From contig WBMV01002663.1 of assembly GCA_013396655.1 (NCBI GenBank), positions 96,416 to 160,415 on the forward strand: DNA of 64,000 nt, given 5' to 3'. The DNA is from Campylorhamphus procurvoides (Eukaryota; Chordata; Aves; Passeriformes; Dendrocolaptidae). Each line of letters starts with the position of its first letter. Within the stretch, counting starts at the first letter, position 1. The notes under the pieces were generated by a model. It was given only the letters and a program-made list of their open reading frames with translations. It had not been told where the DNA came from and searched no databases. A program made the translations under genes and the position numbers. Shown here one piece after another: positions 34,010 to 46,412 of this stretch.

Positions 34010-35859
34010 CAGCTCCCAGAGGAACTTTCAGCTATCCGTATCTCTGCATGCTGGATGTTCCCAGGACCCTGTGTTGCACCAGGTATGGCAAACAGATCCA
34101 CAGGGATTCCAACCACCCCAGCTCAGCTCCCTCCTACCTGGGGCACCTCCCCAGCCAGGACATCACCTGCATACTACTTTGGGTGGGAGTGACGGGGCAC
34201 AGCACCACAAGACAGGGTGGAGGACAGAGATCAGCCCCCACAGCTCTCTCCCCCACTTCCCAAGGGCCCCTGGCTGCTCAGAAGAGTTGTGGGAAGTGGA
34301 ACAGCAGCTAATCTGCCATTTCAGCTTTCTGCTTCTCAGATGAACAAGCAACACTGAGGCAGAAGCACCAACAGATGGCCCTGGCTGGAGGGACACCTTG
34401 GGGCAGGTCCCCAGGGCTGGGCCAAGGGGCAGCAACAGGAGCACCAGCTCTGTGTATGGATGCAGGGAGGGACAGGAATGGCAAACCTCGTGCCCATGGT
34501 GGGGGGCAGGAGCATGGAGAAAGGGTGTGCAGGGGATAGGGAATCTGCAGGAAGGTGCTGCAGGCAGGGCAGGGAGTCTCTGGCCCCATATGCTATGTTG
34601 GCTGAGCCTTGGGAAATCTCGACTTCTTAAATTTCCCATCACTGCCAGAAGCCAAGGGGCTTTAGATACCACCTCCAGGTTCCACCCAGCTCAGGTTCAG
34701 CACTGTAAGGCACTGTGAGGGAGTGGCAGGACTGTCTCTTCCTGGCTCCTGAAGTGAAGGAGTTAAAGCAGCTACATTGGTGAAGGATCCTGCAGCTGTC
34801 CCTGCTCCCAGAGCCTTCAGGATGGTCCTGTGTCTGCTGATGGGCCACATGAAAGCTATTACACTCTGCCTTGATATATCCCTTCCATAAATCCAGGGAC
34901 TATAAATTAGGGTAACCTTCTGCTTTAAGGGCTGTCTGAGCTCTGCAAAGACATCCCAAAGTCAGGCAGATCCTTGCTGAAGACACAGGTATTCTGTCCT
35001 CACTTTCCCTGGGAACACGGCCCTGGGACAAGGGGCAAACGTTTCAGTTCAGGGATGCAGAGAAGTTGTGCCAACAGCTGTGTTTGCTCAGGGCTTGGGG
35101 AACCCCCCAGTTTCTGTCCTCAGAAGGGAATAAAGCTGGTGTCTGTGCTACTCCTGGTGTCCCCAGGGCCTGTCACCCCTCCTCGTGATGGAGCTCCTCT
35201 CTGCCACTGTCCCTGTACCCCTGGTTTGGAGGAGGGACTGTCTCACCATAGAATGACAAAGAGCCTGTGAATGAGCCCTGAGTCCTCACCACCCCCCTCA
35301 GAGGTCAGTGAAGAGGGGACATAAAAAAGATTCATCACTTCCCTGCTCATCTCTGAAAGCACTACCCTGGAATGACTCTGTACTGTGTCTTAGCAGAAGC
35401 AGAGACTGCACCGGGCCAACACAGAGTCCCTTCTCCTCCTCCCCCTCCAGACCTAAGTGGGTCACTGTGGCCTCATGTCTGTGCTCAGAATCCAGCCCAG
35501 GGCTGACCTTCCCTGCACCAAGGCTGCCTGAGCTCACTCTACCCTCTCTCATCCTCCCCTCCAGCCCCACATCCCAAACAGGATCCCTGCTGCCTTCAAG
35601 GATGCTCCAGGCTGCTCTGGGAGCCCCAGGGTTGAAGGTAACAGAAATGGAAACAGAGACCAAACTGGGATTTACTATTCTGGATCCAGCTCCAGGCTGA
35701 TGGCAGGACTAACAATGCTGACCATAGCTCCACAGGAGCAGGATACTGCTCAGGGTCAGCCAAAACCCCTCACAGAGTGACAGTGCTTCAACTTTCACCT
35801 TATTCCTTCCCATTTTCTCTTACTTCTACTGGGGCATTTCTGCTGCCCCGGGCAATTAG

Positions 35860-35961
35860 TCATAGAATCATGAAATGGTTTGGGTTGGAAGAGACCTTAA
35901 AGCTCATCCAGTTCCAACCCTCTGCCATGGGCAGGGACACCTTGCACTAGATCAGGCTGCA
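35860..35961 (-). mobile_element. CR1 3' fragment, type A
   Basis: GTCATAGAATCATGAAATGG, TTTGGGTTGGAAGAGACC, TAAAGCTCATCCAGTTCC, CTGCCATGGGCAGGGACAC. The match stops at about 100 bases. Confidence 0.93.
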
Positions 35962-38828
35962 GAAAGTTGGAAGATGACACCATGGGGCAGCCCTTGCAAG
36001 CCACTATGAAGCTTTCCTCCCTGAGAAGGTTTTGTTTTTACTGCCCCAGCACCTGTGTGAGGTTCAAACCAACGAGACAATGCAGGGCCTGATGGAGCAG
36101 ATCCCCATCCCCACACTGCCAGGGGCTGCCAAGAACTCAGAGGTCTCAAGGTTAGTCTGCCCAGATCCATGTGGGATTGACACCTTCACATTCCCGTGCC
36201 ATAAGCAAGTGGAACCAGGGGTGAAGATGACAGGAGCCAGATCTGGACCTGGAGCATCCTGGTGTAAAGCCACTGCATGCCCCAGCCTTACTCCTGGCTC
36301 TGGTGCCAGCCTGTCCCTGTCTCACAGCCTCATCTGGGCACAGCATTACCACACATCCAAATTTAGAGCTGAAACTAAATAGATCAACTTCTCAACACAA
36401 AACACCCCCAGAAAACAGCCTGCTCATCTGCTTCTGGATGAGGAATCTAATGAAGTCATTGAGGTGAGTTAGGGATGGGCACCATTATTCTGCCCCAATT
36501 TGAGCTGTCAGCCCCTTGTAAAAGATGACATATGACTCTGAAAATTCATCTTGGGCACCAAACAGAATTTATTCTGCTGTAAAAAAGAAAGAGACAGTGA
36601 AGAGTGGCCCAGGGACCTCCACACCACTGAAAACACACACGAACTGATCTCAGCAAACAATTTATTTTATTCCCCACCACCATCATCTGTCTATGCTTCA
36701 TCCATTGCCCGATTGGGCTGGCAGGAGAATATGACTTTTAAAGGTCACCACTTAATGATGTTAAGGAGACATCCTCCTTCCCAGATAAAATACTGATCAA
36801 TCTGTAATAATTCTGACTGGACTGGACTAGACTGCTCATGGAGAAGATACAGGGGATTCTGTTCTCCTTTATGTTTCAAATAAACTTAAAGCCTTTTTTG
36901 ACATCAGGCTGATAACTCAGGCTGGGGACAGGCACAGCTGGAACTGGCACATCACGTTTCCAGTGAGCAGACAGGAGACAGGAGGCAGCAGAAGGGGTGA
37001 TGAAGTGCAGTTGGGATTGCTTTACAGCATTAATGGGCTATTATATCTTTACATAAGTTAATGTACAAACGTTCGGCTATTGCCTCTCCTGTCACCTGTG
37101 GAGAATTAGAACAGTTAGAGCAGCTCTGGACACACTTTTCTCCATGATTTTCATGCTCCCAGGCCCCCAGAAGGAGCTCACATGCAGCTCTGAGGGGCTG
37201 GTGCTGCAGCTGCTCCATGCTCAGCAGACTGACAGACCTGGAACATCATCTCCCCCTAAGGATTTGGGAGGCCTGAGCAGCTGAGGAGGGACAGGGATCT
37301 CTGAGTGCTGCACCCCAGGGTCTTTCTGTCACTGAGACAGGGCTGGGCTGCAAAATGCCCTCCACTGAGGTTCCTTGAGGACCATTCTGGCAAGACCTGC
37401 CCCATTCTTTGCTGATCCATTTCCAGGCTGCTCTCAGAGCACAGCAGCCACAGAGTTTGTTTGAGAGGTCTGGTTCCCTACAGCAAATCCCTGCTCCAAG
37501 GAGATCCAGCATCACCCCTGCAGCCCATCCCTGCTGTGCAAGTGGAGCACAGGACAGCCCTCCCACAGCCCAAGCACAGGGGTCTCCTTGCTCTAAAAGG
37601 GCTCCTGAGCCCTCTCCAAACATGGGCAGCCCAAGGCAGGAGCACTCCAGAGCATCCTACACCACACCCCACCCACACGTCCCTCCAACCCTCTCCCCAC
37701 TCAGGCTCTCAGGCAGATTCCTCCTCCTGAGTAGTCTGAGAAAAAGATAAATACTTGGAATACACAATCATCAAAATGAGGCAAATGGCTCCATTTGACA
37801 TTACACTGAAGAGTATTTAATTTGCTTTTGGATGTGCAGCCTGAACCATGTGCTCTACCCGAGGACAGGGGTTTATAATTTATTCAGCAGCCAGCGCATT
37901 TCAGAGTCTGTCAGATGTTCCTCACAAAGAAAGCCACAATGGGGGGGGGGGGGGGGTGCAGCAGTATTTTATTTATATTTTATTTTTTTAAACAAAGTGC
38001 GCAGGGTCAGCTCTGAATTTCTAAAGCATCTCAGAGGTGTGCAGACTTTTAAAGCTCTCCAGAGAGAGCACTCACATCTTTTCTTCTATTCTGACTCATT
38101 TTGCTCTGCAAAGTCGATCCTTCCAACTTTGTTTTGCAAACAAACCAACACAAACCTGTGCAACCAGGCTCCAAACCCCCTTGGTTCTTTTAGGAAAAAC
38201 AAAGAGCAAATTAACACTCCAGACCTCTATTTATTCCCAGACAATTCCATGTGAAAATAATTTATCTTTTACTAATCGAGGCCAGTAACTTAAAGCATCC
38301 AAGGAGCCTGGATTGTGCACAAAGGCAAACAAAAACAGGTCATTTTTTCTGTCTTTTCCCTCTGGCTGGATTTCAGATGAGCTCCCAGAGGCTGAAGCCA
38401 TTTCAGCTGTATCAGACGGTTTGAAAGGCCCTGAGGCCACAGAGGCCTCTGTGGATGCACCACAGAGAGTGGGATGTGTGATACGGCTTCCTGGATCTGC
38501 TGCCCCCCTCCCTGCTTCCCCAGAGACACCAGAAGCACCTTGGAAACAGGGATGCAGCCAAACCTCCAAGCTGACACCTTTCTGCTTCCTCAGCAGAGGC
38601 AAAAAGGAGATGAAGCATTTTGCAGATGCCCTAATTCACAGACACCCCAAAAGGCTTTTCCCAGGAATGCCTGGCAGGGACAACATATGATCAGTGCAAC
38701 CTGTGACCTGTTTTTAGATGCAGCTGAGAAGGGTTTTGAAATCCTCAGCCATTGAGAGGGACTCCTTGATAAATACCATGGGCATTTAGTGTGGGCAGGT
38801 AAGGGAGGGTGATTCTGCTTCTTCAGCT
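35962..38828. other. Unique DNA, partly AT-rich
   Basis: No gene was recognised. AT-rich blocks at 36640-37130 and 37740-38290 look like slowly decaying single-copy DNA and might hold regulatory elements. A pure G run splits the second block. Confidence 0.35.
37941..37956 (+). repeat. 16-base G homopolymer
   Basis: Sixteen consecutive G, directly before TGCAGCAG and an AT-rich stretch. A pure run of this length can form a G-quadruplex and is prone to sequencing and replication slippage. Confidence 0.95.
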
Positions 38829-39327
38829 GAGACCCCACCTGCAGAGCTGCCCCCAGCCCTGGGGACCAGCACAGGAAGGATGTGGAGCTCCTGGAGAGAG
38901 TCCAGAGGAGGCCACGGAGATGCTCCAAGGGCTGGAGCCCCTCTGCCCTGGAGCCAGGCTAGGAGAGCTGGGGGTGTTCACCTGGAGAAGAGAAGGCTCC
39001 AGGGAGACCTGAGAGCCCCTTCCAGTGCCTAAAGGGGCTCCAGGAGAGCTGGAGAGGGACTTGGGACAAGGGGGAATGACTTCCCACTGCCAGAGGGAAG
39101 GAGTCGATGGGATATTGGGAAGGAATTCTTGGCTGTGAGGATGGAAAGGCCCTGGCACAGGTTGGGCAGAGAAGCTGTGAGTGCCCCTGGCTCCCTGGAA
39201 GTGTCCAAGGCCAGGGTGGATGGGGCTTTGAGCTACCTGGGCTAGTGGAAGGTGTCCCTGCCCATGGCAGGGGGATGAGATAAGATGATCTTTAAGGTCC
39301 CTCCCAACCCAAATCAGTCTATAATTT
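38829..39327 (+). mobile_element. CR1 copy, type A, ~500 bp
   Basis: GAGACCCCACCTGCAGAGCTG, CCAGCCCTGGGGACCAGCAC, CACGGAGATGCTCCAAGGGC, CTGGGGGTGTTCACCTGG, GAAGGAATTCTTGGCTGTG, GTGTCCCTGCCCATGGCAGG, and a weak tail CAGTCTATAATTTT. One of the longest type A copies; its CTCF-like site is altered (CCAGAGGGAAGG). Confidence 0.95.
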
Positions 39328-40077
39328 TACAAGCAGATGGAACCCCAGACCAAAGTCAGGTCCCATGATGTCCAGTGCTCCTACCGACACAATCCCTATT
39401 GAAAAGAGCTGAATTAATCCAGGGAAAGGGGCCCAGAGGCAGCCCCCCCTGGCTGGCAGGAGCTGTTACACTGCTCTATGATGGCAGTGCCTTCCAGGGC
39501 AGCTGCTCTAGCTCAGTGGCAAAGGAGTGGGATTGCCAACTGATCCAGCTATCAAAGGCACAGGAAGAACAAGGCATGTGGTTTAGGAACAAACAGGAGC
39601 TGTAATTCATATTTGTTTTACCACTGAACAGTCTTCAATGTTACAGCCATGACTTCAGCCATTCACTTTCCTAGAACAAAGTCTACAGCTCAACACAGAG
39701 CCCACGGATTTCCTGCAAGTGTACACAAAACTACTGTTTCCAACAGGCCTGGGCATCTGCAACTCAAGTGAGATCACAAGGGTTCATGTGGAGAGCTGGG
39801 GGTGATGGTCTTGTGATGGGTGAAGGGAAAAATTTCCCTGTTACCTCTTTGGCCCAAGATGCAAACCTGCAAAGGCACAATTCCACAGGGTATCAACCTC
39901 TCAGAGCCACCTCCTCACTACCCTGGCACCTGCTGAGCCTGCAGCAGCAGTGGGAGTCACACAGCTGAGACTCACCACTGCTTCCCTACAATGGATTTGT
40001 GCCTCGGGGCAGGAAAGGGGCCCCGCGAAGGTGAGATGTGCACAGGTACTGCTGCCACACAGGGGAGGGCAGAAAAC
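39328..40077. other. Unique DNA, nothing recognised
   Basis: No repeat family, RNA gene or coding signal. Confidence 0.4.
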
Positions 40078-40258
40078 AGAATCACAGAATCACTGAGGTC
40101 GGAAAAGCCTTCTAAGATCACTGATTCCAACCATTCCTGCGGCACTGCCAAGGCCACCACTAACCCAGGTCTCCAAGTGCCACATCCACACAGCTTTTAA
40201 ATCCCTCCAGGGATGGGGACCCCACCCTTGCCTTAGGCAGCTGTGCCAGGGTTTGATT
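40078..40258 (-). mobile_element. CR1 3' end, type B
   Basis: AGAATCACAGAATCACTGAGG, TCGGAAAAGCCTTCTAAGATC, CACTGCCAAGGCCACCACTAA, CTCCAGGGATGGGGACCCC. About 180 bp remain. Confidence 0.93.
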
Positions 40259-40940
40259 TCCTCTTATGAGCACATAAGGTGTTCCCCCCAATTCTCCCCA
40301 GGCTCAGGGCTCAGATCCCACTGGTGCATCTCAGCCTTTAAACCGTTAGGAATAAGCAACAGTTCTGGTTCCTGGTGTCAGCTCAGGTTCAGAGCCTTAT
40401 GCACAGGCACAGAGCATCCTCCCTCAGGAGGGATCTCACTGCTGTCCACCTGACCTGGGAAAGCAGCTTAGGGGTAAGCACAGAGATAAGTGGCTGGGAA
40501 GGGGCTAGCACACCAGGATTAGCTGCCCAATGGAAAGGGGATTACATGTTCCAGCTTGTCCTGGGAGCAAGTCAGCAGCCAGGGCTGGCAGGGAATGGGA
40601 AGGATAAAAAAGTCTGGGTTGGGCTGGTTGGGCAGGAGGCTGGGCATGACAGGTCTCCCCAGCACCATCCCAGCTTGCATGCTGCTGGCAAGGGGCATCT
40701 GCCACCCAGGGATCAGTTCCAAGCGGAGGAAGTGGGCCATGCAGAGAGCACAGCCGGGCCAGGGGAAGGGATAACCTTCCTTCTGACACCCTGAGGGCAG
40801 TAGGATGTGCAAGGGGCTCAGAGGGCACAGGAGGGTGTGTGATGGCACACACAGCACTGACACAGCCACAGGGCAAGCAGAGATGGCAGGATGTGAGCAA
40901 ATGGGTTTTTTCAGAGGTCTCTGCGATGTGGGTTCTACAG

Positions 40941-41097
40941 TCACAGAATCACAGAATATCCTGAGCTGGAAGGGACCCACAAGGATCACTAAGCCCAACC
41001 CCTGGCCCTGCCCAGGACAATCCAACAATCCCACCCTGTGCCTGAGAGCATTGTCCAAACACCCCGTGAGCTCTGGCAGCCTTGGGGCCATGACCCA
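40941..41097 (-). mobile_element. CR1 3' end, type C
   Basis: TCACAGAATCACAGAATATCC, GAGCTGGAAGGGACCCACAAG, GGATCACTAAGCCCAACCCC, GAGCTCTGGCAGCCTTGGGGC. It then breaks off into unique DNA. Confidence 0.93.
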
Positions 41098-41891
41098 CCC
41101 TCACCTGCTTATCCCTCCTATTGCCCACCCAGCCCCTGCCCCCTCCCTCCCAGTACAGCCCTCCATGGGTTATGGTATCATGAGGCTGCACTCCCTCTTC
41201 CCAGGAAGGTCTGAGCTGTCTCTGTAGATGGTGCTCCCATTCCCAAGTAGCTGTCCCAGTTCTGCTTCCCAGGTGACAAGCTATGCTTCATTGTCCTCAA
41301 AAAAAAAGTGATACTGAGCACAGGATGTAATGAGGAAAAGGTGCTCAGGGAGCAGCACCTGACAGAACAGAGACCGAGGTGAACGTGGAAGAGCTGCATT
41401 TACCAGCAATATCCCAACTCCAAAGCAATGTGGATAGAAAAGAAATAAAGGCCTTAAATATGACAGATTAATGGTTTAGAGCAGAAATATGAGATTAGAA
41501 ATTTCAGAATATGCATGCATATTCCAGGTGCTCTTTAAATCTGTACAATCTAGTTACTTTACTATGTGCAATTTAATTGCCTGAAAAATCCATATCACTT
41601 CATACTCTCAGCAGCCAGAGCGGGGGTTTCTTATTTTTGCAATCTTTATTCAGGCTGGTTTTAAAGATTGAAATATGAGCTCTCCTGGGCTCACAGGGTT
41701 TACTAAATCAAGTGCCAGTGTTGGGCTGGAGCACAAAAGGACACGTCCAAACAGCAGATGCAGGCAGGTTCTGCATGGCCAGGCTGCCCAGACAGTACGT
41801 CTGATTCCGATAATCCACCCAAAATCAGCTACTGGGATCCAGCACATTTTGACACACAGGTCCAGGGAAACACTGATGTCTTGCTCAGGCA
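41098..41891. other. Unique DNA with an AT-rich block
   Basis: 41430-41640 is AT-rich, includes the palindromic run ATATGCATGCATAT (41510-41523) and shows no repeat-family match. The rest is ordinary. Confidence 0.35.
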
Positions 41892-42338
41892 GAAATCATG
41901 GAATGGTTTGGTTGAAAGGGACCTTAAAGGCCATCCAGTGCCACCCCCTGCCATGGGCAGGGACACCTTCCACTAGCCCAGGCTGCTCCAAGCCCTGTCC
42001 AACCTGGCCTTGGACATTTCCAGGGATGGGGCAGCCACAGCTTCTCTGCCCAGCCTGTGCCAGGGCTTCACCAGCCTCACAGCCAAGAATTCCTTCCCAA
42101 TATCCCATCTAATCCTGCTCTCTAGCAATGGGAAGTCATTCCCCCTTGTCCTCTCCCTCCACCCCTTGTCCCAAGTCCCTCTCCAGCATTCCTGGAGCCC
42201 CTTTAGGCACTGGAAGGGGCTCTCAGGTCTCCCTGGAGCCTTCTCTTTTCCAGGTGAGCACCCCCAGCTCTCCTAGCCTGGCTCCAGAGCAGAGGGGCTC
42301 CAGCCCTCGGAGTTGTCCGTGACCTCCTCTGGACCCAA
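41892..42338 (-). mobile_element. CR1 copy, type A, ~445 bp
   Basis: AAATCATGGAATGGTTTGGTT, GAAAGGGACCTTAAAGGCC, CCCCTGCCATGGGCAGGGAC, TCCCAATATCCCATCTAATC, CTTTAGGCACTGGAAGGGGC, GAGCAGAGGGGCTCCAGCC and the end TGACCTCCTCTGGACCC. It is well preserved over its length. Confidence 0.95.
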
Positions 42339-42850
42339 AATGCCAAGGTTTGGAACAGTCTGGGCAGCAGAGCTGGGTTGGCACAGAGCAGGACAGCAGA
42401 TAGGAGGTTTCAAGACTTGTGTTGCCTAGCTGTGCCCAGTGCTGAGCAGGCCCTGAGGGAGCAGAGCTGTGCCCAGCAGAGCATAGAGCATGGCCAGCTC
42501 CATCCCATCAGTCCCCTCAGCTTTGTCCTCGTGGGCAGCCGCATGGAGGGTTGGAGGGAGGGCTCAGAGTCACTGTGAGTTGTGATCATGAGCCTCGCTG
42601 ACACTCGCCTGGAGCTCCGGCAGCCCTTTCTGAGTAAATCCCACCTCTTGTGCCTGATCCGTGAGTATGGGAGGATCAGAACTGATCCAGTACTAGGCAA
42701 GGAGCCCAGCTGAATGGGAAGGAGCTCCTCAGCAGGGGCTGAATGTATCAGGCTGAGAGCCATGTCCATGGACAGCAATCATCCAGGAACACACAGCATC
42801 CCTTCTGCTGGGAATCACCTTATCCAGGGGCTGGCTTTTGGTCAAGGGAT

Positions 42851-43017
42851 GGAGTGACAAGACAAGGGGAATGGATTCCCACTGCCAGAGGGCAGGGTTA
42901 AATGGAATATTGGGAAGAAATTCTTCCCTGTGACGGTGGGCAGGCCCTGGCACTTGTTGACCAGAGAAGCTGTGGCTGCCGCATCCCTGGAAGTGTCCAA
43001 GGCCGGATTGGATTGAA
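42851..43017 (+). mobile_element. CR1 fragment, type A, no tail
   Basis: GAGTGACAAGACAAGGGGAAT, CCCACTGCCAGAGGGCAGGG, TATTGGGAAGAAATTCTTCC, CCTGGAAGTGTCCAAGGCC, then it stops about 100 bases short of the normal 3' end. CTCF-like core at 42885-42895. Confidence 0.9.
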
Positions 43018-43869
43018 CTCGGCCTTCTTGCCTCCTCTCAGTCCCTTTTAGTCTCCCATCAGCTGTGGAATGATCAGGCCCTGAACAGCAAGCCCTGAGC
43101 TGTGCTGCTCAGAAAATCTCACCTGCAAATGCACTTATACCTCTCCTAGAGCTCAGCTGGGCAGAGCTGGCCCTGCCATGGAGCCAGCACCGTGAATAAT
43201 CCCCTCAGCAGACACTCAGCCTTGCAGCAGCAAAGCAACCAACAAAGGAATATTTAAAGTTGCTACTGAGCACTTAATATAGTTTATATTTACAGCTTAA
43301 TGGCTTTTCAGCATCACTAACTTCCATTCCAACAAAAAGACTTCGACTGTATTGCCTCAGCTTAAGTGCTAACAACATCTTCACATTAATAAATATTTTA
43401 AACCAGTGGAACTCTAAACTCCTCTGGCACAGAGCCAGCATCCGCTCTGCTGGAGACTGCACTTGCATATGAGAGAAGACAGATGGAAAAACCCCTTCCG
43501 GACCCCCAGGACCACATGAGCAAGGCACCTTTCCAGATCCATGCCAGGGCACCTCTGCCTGGGGGTGCTGCCTTCCTTCTCCCGCTCCCAAAGCACAGCC
43601 ACGGGGCTCCCAGGGTTCCTGCAAGCTCGCTCCTCCTCTGAGCTCTGTATCCATATGCCAGACTCACAGAGATGCAAACCAAGCTCTGCTCACACATCCC
43701 TTCCCGGGTGTGTTTCCTGGGATTCGCTCCTGGGTTGATGTGGCCAAACCCTCAGCTCTGTCCCTCAGTTTCTCCTCAAAACTCCCCTTCCCCTTGTACC
43801 CACTCAGCCCTTTCACACCTGAGCCCTGGGTGCAGGTGGGGAGGTCTTTTGAGCAGTACCCCCGGCACT

Positions 43870-43929
43870 CACATCCACCCCAAAGTCTCCACATCCACCC
43901 CAAAGCCTCCACATCTACCCCAAAGCCTC
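43870..43929 (+). repeat. 20-bp minisatellite, three units
   Basis: Three direct 20-base units at 43870, 43890 and 43910, each CACATCYACCCCAAAGYCTC with one or two differences. Sixty bases is three full minus-strand periods, so the long minus frame is not broken by it. Confidence 0.93.
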
Positions 43930-44908
43930 CTTCCCCACACTCCTGCGTCCAGCAGATGGACGCCCCAGAGCAGGTACCCCTGGGCCCTCTGCTGCCAGCC
44001 ACAACACCACACTGCTGCCTCCAGTCACGGGTGCTGTGGGGATGTGTCCTAAAGCTGTTCCCAAGCCAGCTCAGACACAGACAGAGCCACAGAGAAGGGC
44101 AGGGAGTCCAGCCTGCCTGAACTGAGAGCTCAGTCCTTGCCCCACACCGAGGTGGCTGTCCCACAGAGACAGAGCTGCCACGGAGCAGCACGAGTGGGAC
44201 ATGAAGGGCTCCTAGCACGGGCTCTGCTGCTCCACAGACACCCTCCCCCTTGTGAAACTGAGACCCTCTGCTCCCCCAGAGATCCTGCATCACACAGCCT
44301 TGCTGAGATCCAGGTTCTGAGGCCCATGGAGCTGGGCAGTACTGAGTGTACCCTCCTCCTGCTCGAAAACACGGATTCCTGCACAGCCCCTCAGCCAGGA
44401 TGAGGCTGCCCCATGGTAACTACATCAACCTTTTCAAATTTAGAGCTCTTGCTGCCAACTCACCCTTGGGCTCGCAGCGGGGAATCCCTGCTGGCAAGGG
44501 AAGCAGATCAGGAAGCTGGTGGAGATATCTCTTACATGTGCAGCAATAGGATGAGGCTTTGTGTCCCTTCAAGGGACCTAATTGCACAAGAGTCTCACAC
44601 ACACACTCCTCTGCCAATCCAGCAAGCAAAGCCAGGGCTGAGAATAGCAGACATGTATCAAGCACAAGCTGGGTCATCATCTGCTTTGTATTCTAAGGAT
44701 GGTTTTCTATAGGAGGGAGCAGAGAAACCCCACCCCATTTTGCTCTGAAGGACCCAGCTCTGTATCAACATTATGTTTGGCTTGTATAGGAAATTTTACA
44801 AAGCTCAGCTGAAGGAAAACCTTGACTTGTACAGTGAGAGATAAAAATCCTCAGCGTTCACAAATGAATGTACCCATCTGCTGTGCACAGTATTATCTCA
44901 CTCAAAGA

Positions 44909-44963
44909 GGTGAAAGAAAAGAAAAGAAAAAAAAAGAAAGAAAAAGGAAAGAAGGAAGAAAGT
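44909..44963 (+). repeat. (GAAA)n-rich purine tract
   Basis: About 55 bases of A-rich purine with GAAAA, GAAAG and GGAAG units. Simple low-complexity sequence. Confidence 0.88.
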
Positions 44964-45368
44964 GAGTGGAACTTTGGATGCTTTTCATTTTCCAAGAATG
45001 TGCAGCAAACTGTGATTCCTATTCATTAAGAGAGAAGATTGACATTCATTATAGTGTGCATTAAATTCCTCATTCTTCTTCTACCCTCAAAATTAGTCTA
45101 TGGAGAGTAGTAACTAGTAATTTCTATATTGAATTTCTAGTAACTACAGTGGGTTTTTTTCCAAATAAGCAAGGCAATTACAATAAAGCACACTTCTTCC
45201 TGAAATGGTAAAACAGGCAGTGCCACTTGAAATCTGCTGGTTCCCTTTACAGCTGCAGTTCAACATGTGCACAAGCAGCTCCCATTTGTTCCTGAAGGAG
45301 TTTGGGAAGGAATCTGTGGCCCAGAGCAGAGGCAGCTGTCATTGCAGCTGTCTGCCAAAACCACAGAC

Positions 45369-45574
45369 TCACAGGATCATAGAACAGTTTGGGTTGGAAG
45401 GGATCTTCAAAGTTATCTCGATCCAACCCCTTGCCATGGGCAGGGACACCTTACACCAGCCCAGGGTGCTCCAAGCCCTGTCCAATCTGGCCTTGGACGC
45501 TTCCAGGGATGGGGCAGCCACAGCTTCTCTGGCCAACCTGTGCCAGGTCCTGCCCACCCTCACAGGGAAAAACA
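45369..45574 (-). mobile_element. CR1 copy, type A
   Basis: TCACAGGATCATAGAACAGTT, GGGTTGGAAGGGATCTTCAAA, CCTTGCCATGGGCAGGGACA, TTGGACGCTTCCAGGGATGG, CCACCCTCACAGGGAAAAA. It is 5' truncated. Confidence 0.94.
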
Positions 45575-46164
45575 AATAAGGACTTGGCCATCCCTACCTA
45601 TCAACACAGGTCAAAGATGCTCCTTAAAATGGTGTACAGAAAAACAGGAATAAACTTTGCTCATCTCTTTGAGATGATATTCTCATCTTAGGCATTAAAA
45701 AGCTGACCTAGTTATCACAGCTTCCTATGAATAGGCACAGAAAAATCCTGCAGATAGCCAAGGGCATGCCTCAGTGAGTGCTGCTGCCACTGCTGAGCTC
45801 TGCCCCTCACCTGGGGAGGGGACACTCCATGTACACCATTGCTGGGAGCTGGAAACACTCTAATCCCCACCTCCATTTGGAGCCATTCTCCTTTGAGTAA
45901 ATCCAGCATCTTCCAATGCCTGCAGGGCCTCGGAATGGGCTGCCTCTTCTGGCTGTGTCTGTTACAGGGCCCGGTTCTCACCCCAGGGGCTCGATCCAGC
46001 ATCCTTTGGGTGACACCCCCCACTGCCCATATGCTTTTTGATTGCACAGGACAGGGAAACCCACCCCTGCACTGCTCCCATCTTTCCATCCACACTGCTG
46101 AGACAAAGCCTGTGGTGCTTTTCCATTCCCCAAGCAGCAACAGGGAAACACTAGAATTGCCTGA
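45575..46164. other. Unique DNA, nothing recognised
   Basis: No family match or coding signal. A 115-190 codon open frame on each strand overlaps the CR1 edge. Confidence 0.4.
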
Positions 46165-46412
46165 AGTTGTGTCAGGGCAGGCTTAGGTTGGATCTCAGCA
46201 AAAGGCTCTTCCCCCAGAGGGTGGTCGAGAACTAACCAGCCTCCCCAGGGCAGTGGGCACAGCCCCGAGGCTGCCAGAGCTCCAGGAGTGTTTGGATGAT
46301 GCTCTGGGGCACAGAGGGTGACTCTTGGGGATGGTCCTGTGCATGGCCAGGAGCTGGACTTGTTGATCTTTGTAGGTCCCTTCCAACTCAGCATGTTCTG
46401 TGATTCTGTGAT
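46165..46412 (+). mobile_element. CR1 copy, type C
   Basis: AAGTTGTGTCAGGGCAGGC, TTAGGTTGGATCTCAGCAAAA, CCAGGGCAGTGGGCACAGCC, GGAGTGTTTGGATGATGCTC, TTTGTAGGTCCCTTCCAAC and the tail GTTCTGTGATTCTGTGAT. This is the plus-strand form of the copies at 12781 and 40941. Confidence 0.94.

Larger units (their letters stand above)
32284..35859. other. Long unique interval with low-complexity pieces
   Basis: No gene recognised. It holds the (GAG)n run and the 53-bp tandem duplication listed separately. Two overlapping forward open frames (33574-34311 and 33651-34343, 245 and 230 codons) are among the longest in the window. Both lie across the duplication, are in different frames and show no domain. Confidence 0.4.
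43018..45368. other. Unique DNA: AT-rich block, GC-rich middle, purine tract
   Basis: 43190-43420 is AT-rich and may be conserved. 43.5-44.4 kb is GC-richer with long chance open frames on both strands (209 codons on the minus strand). 44.7-45.2 kb is AT-rich. No gene was recognised. Confidence 0.35.

Noticed and set aside
33574..34343. Two overlapping forward open frames of 245 and 230 codons
   Set aside because: They occupy different frames over the same DNA, cross a 61-bp-spaced tandem duplication, have no recognisable domain and low-complexity composition.
43664..44293. 209-codon minus-strand open frame
   Set aside because: It runs through a minisatellite and a GC-rich segment that is open on both strands. 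No domain was recognised.
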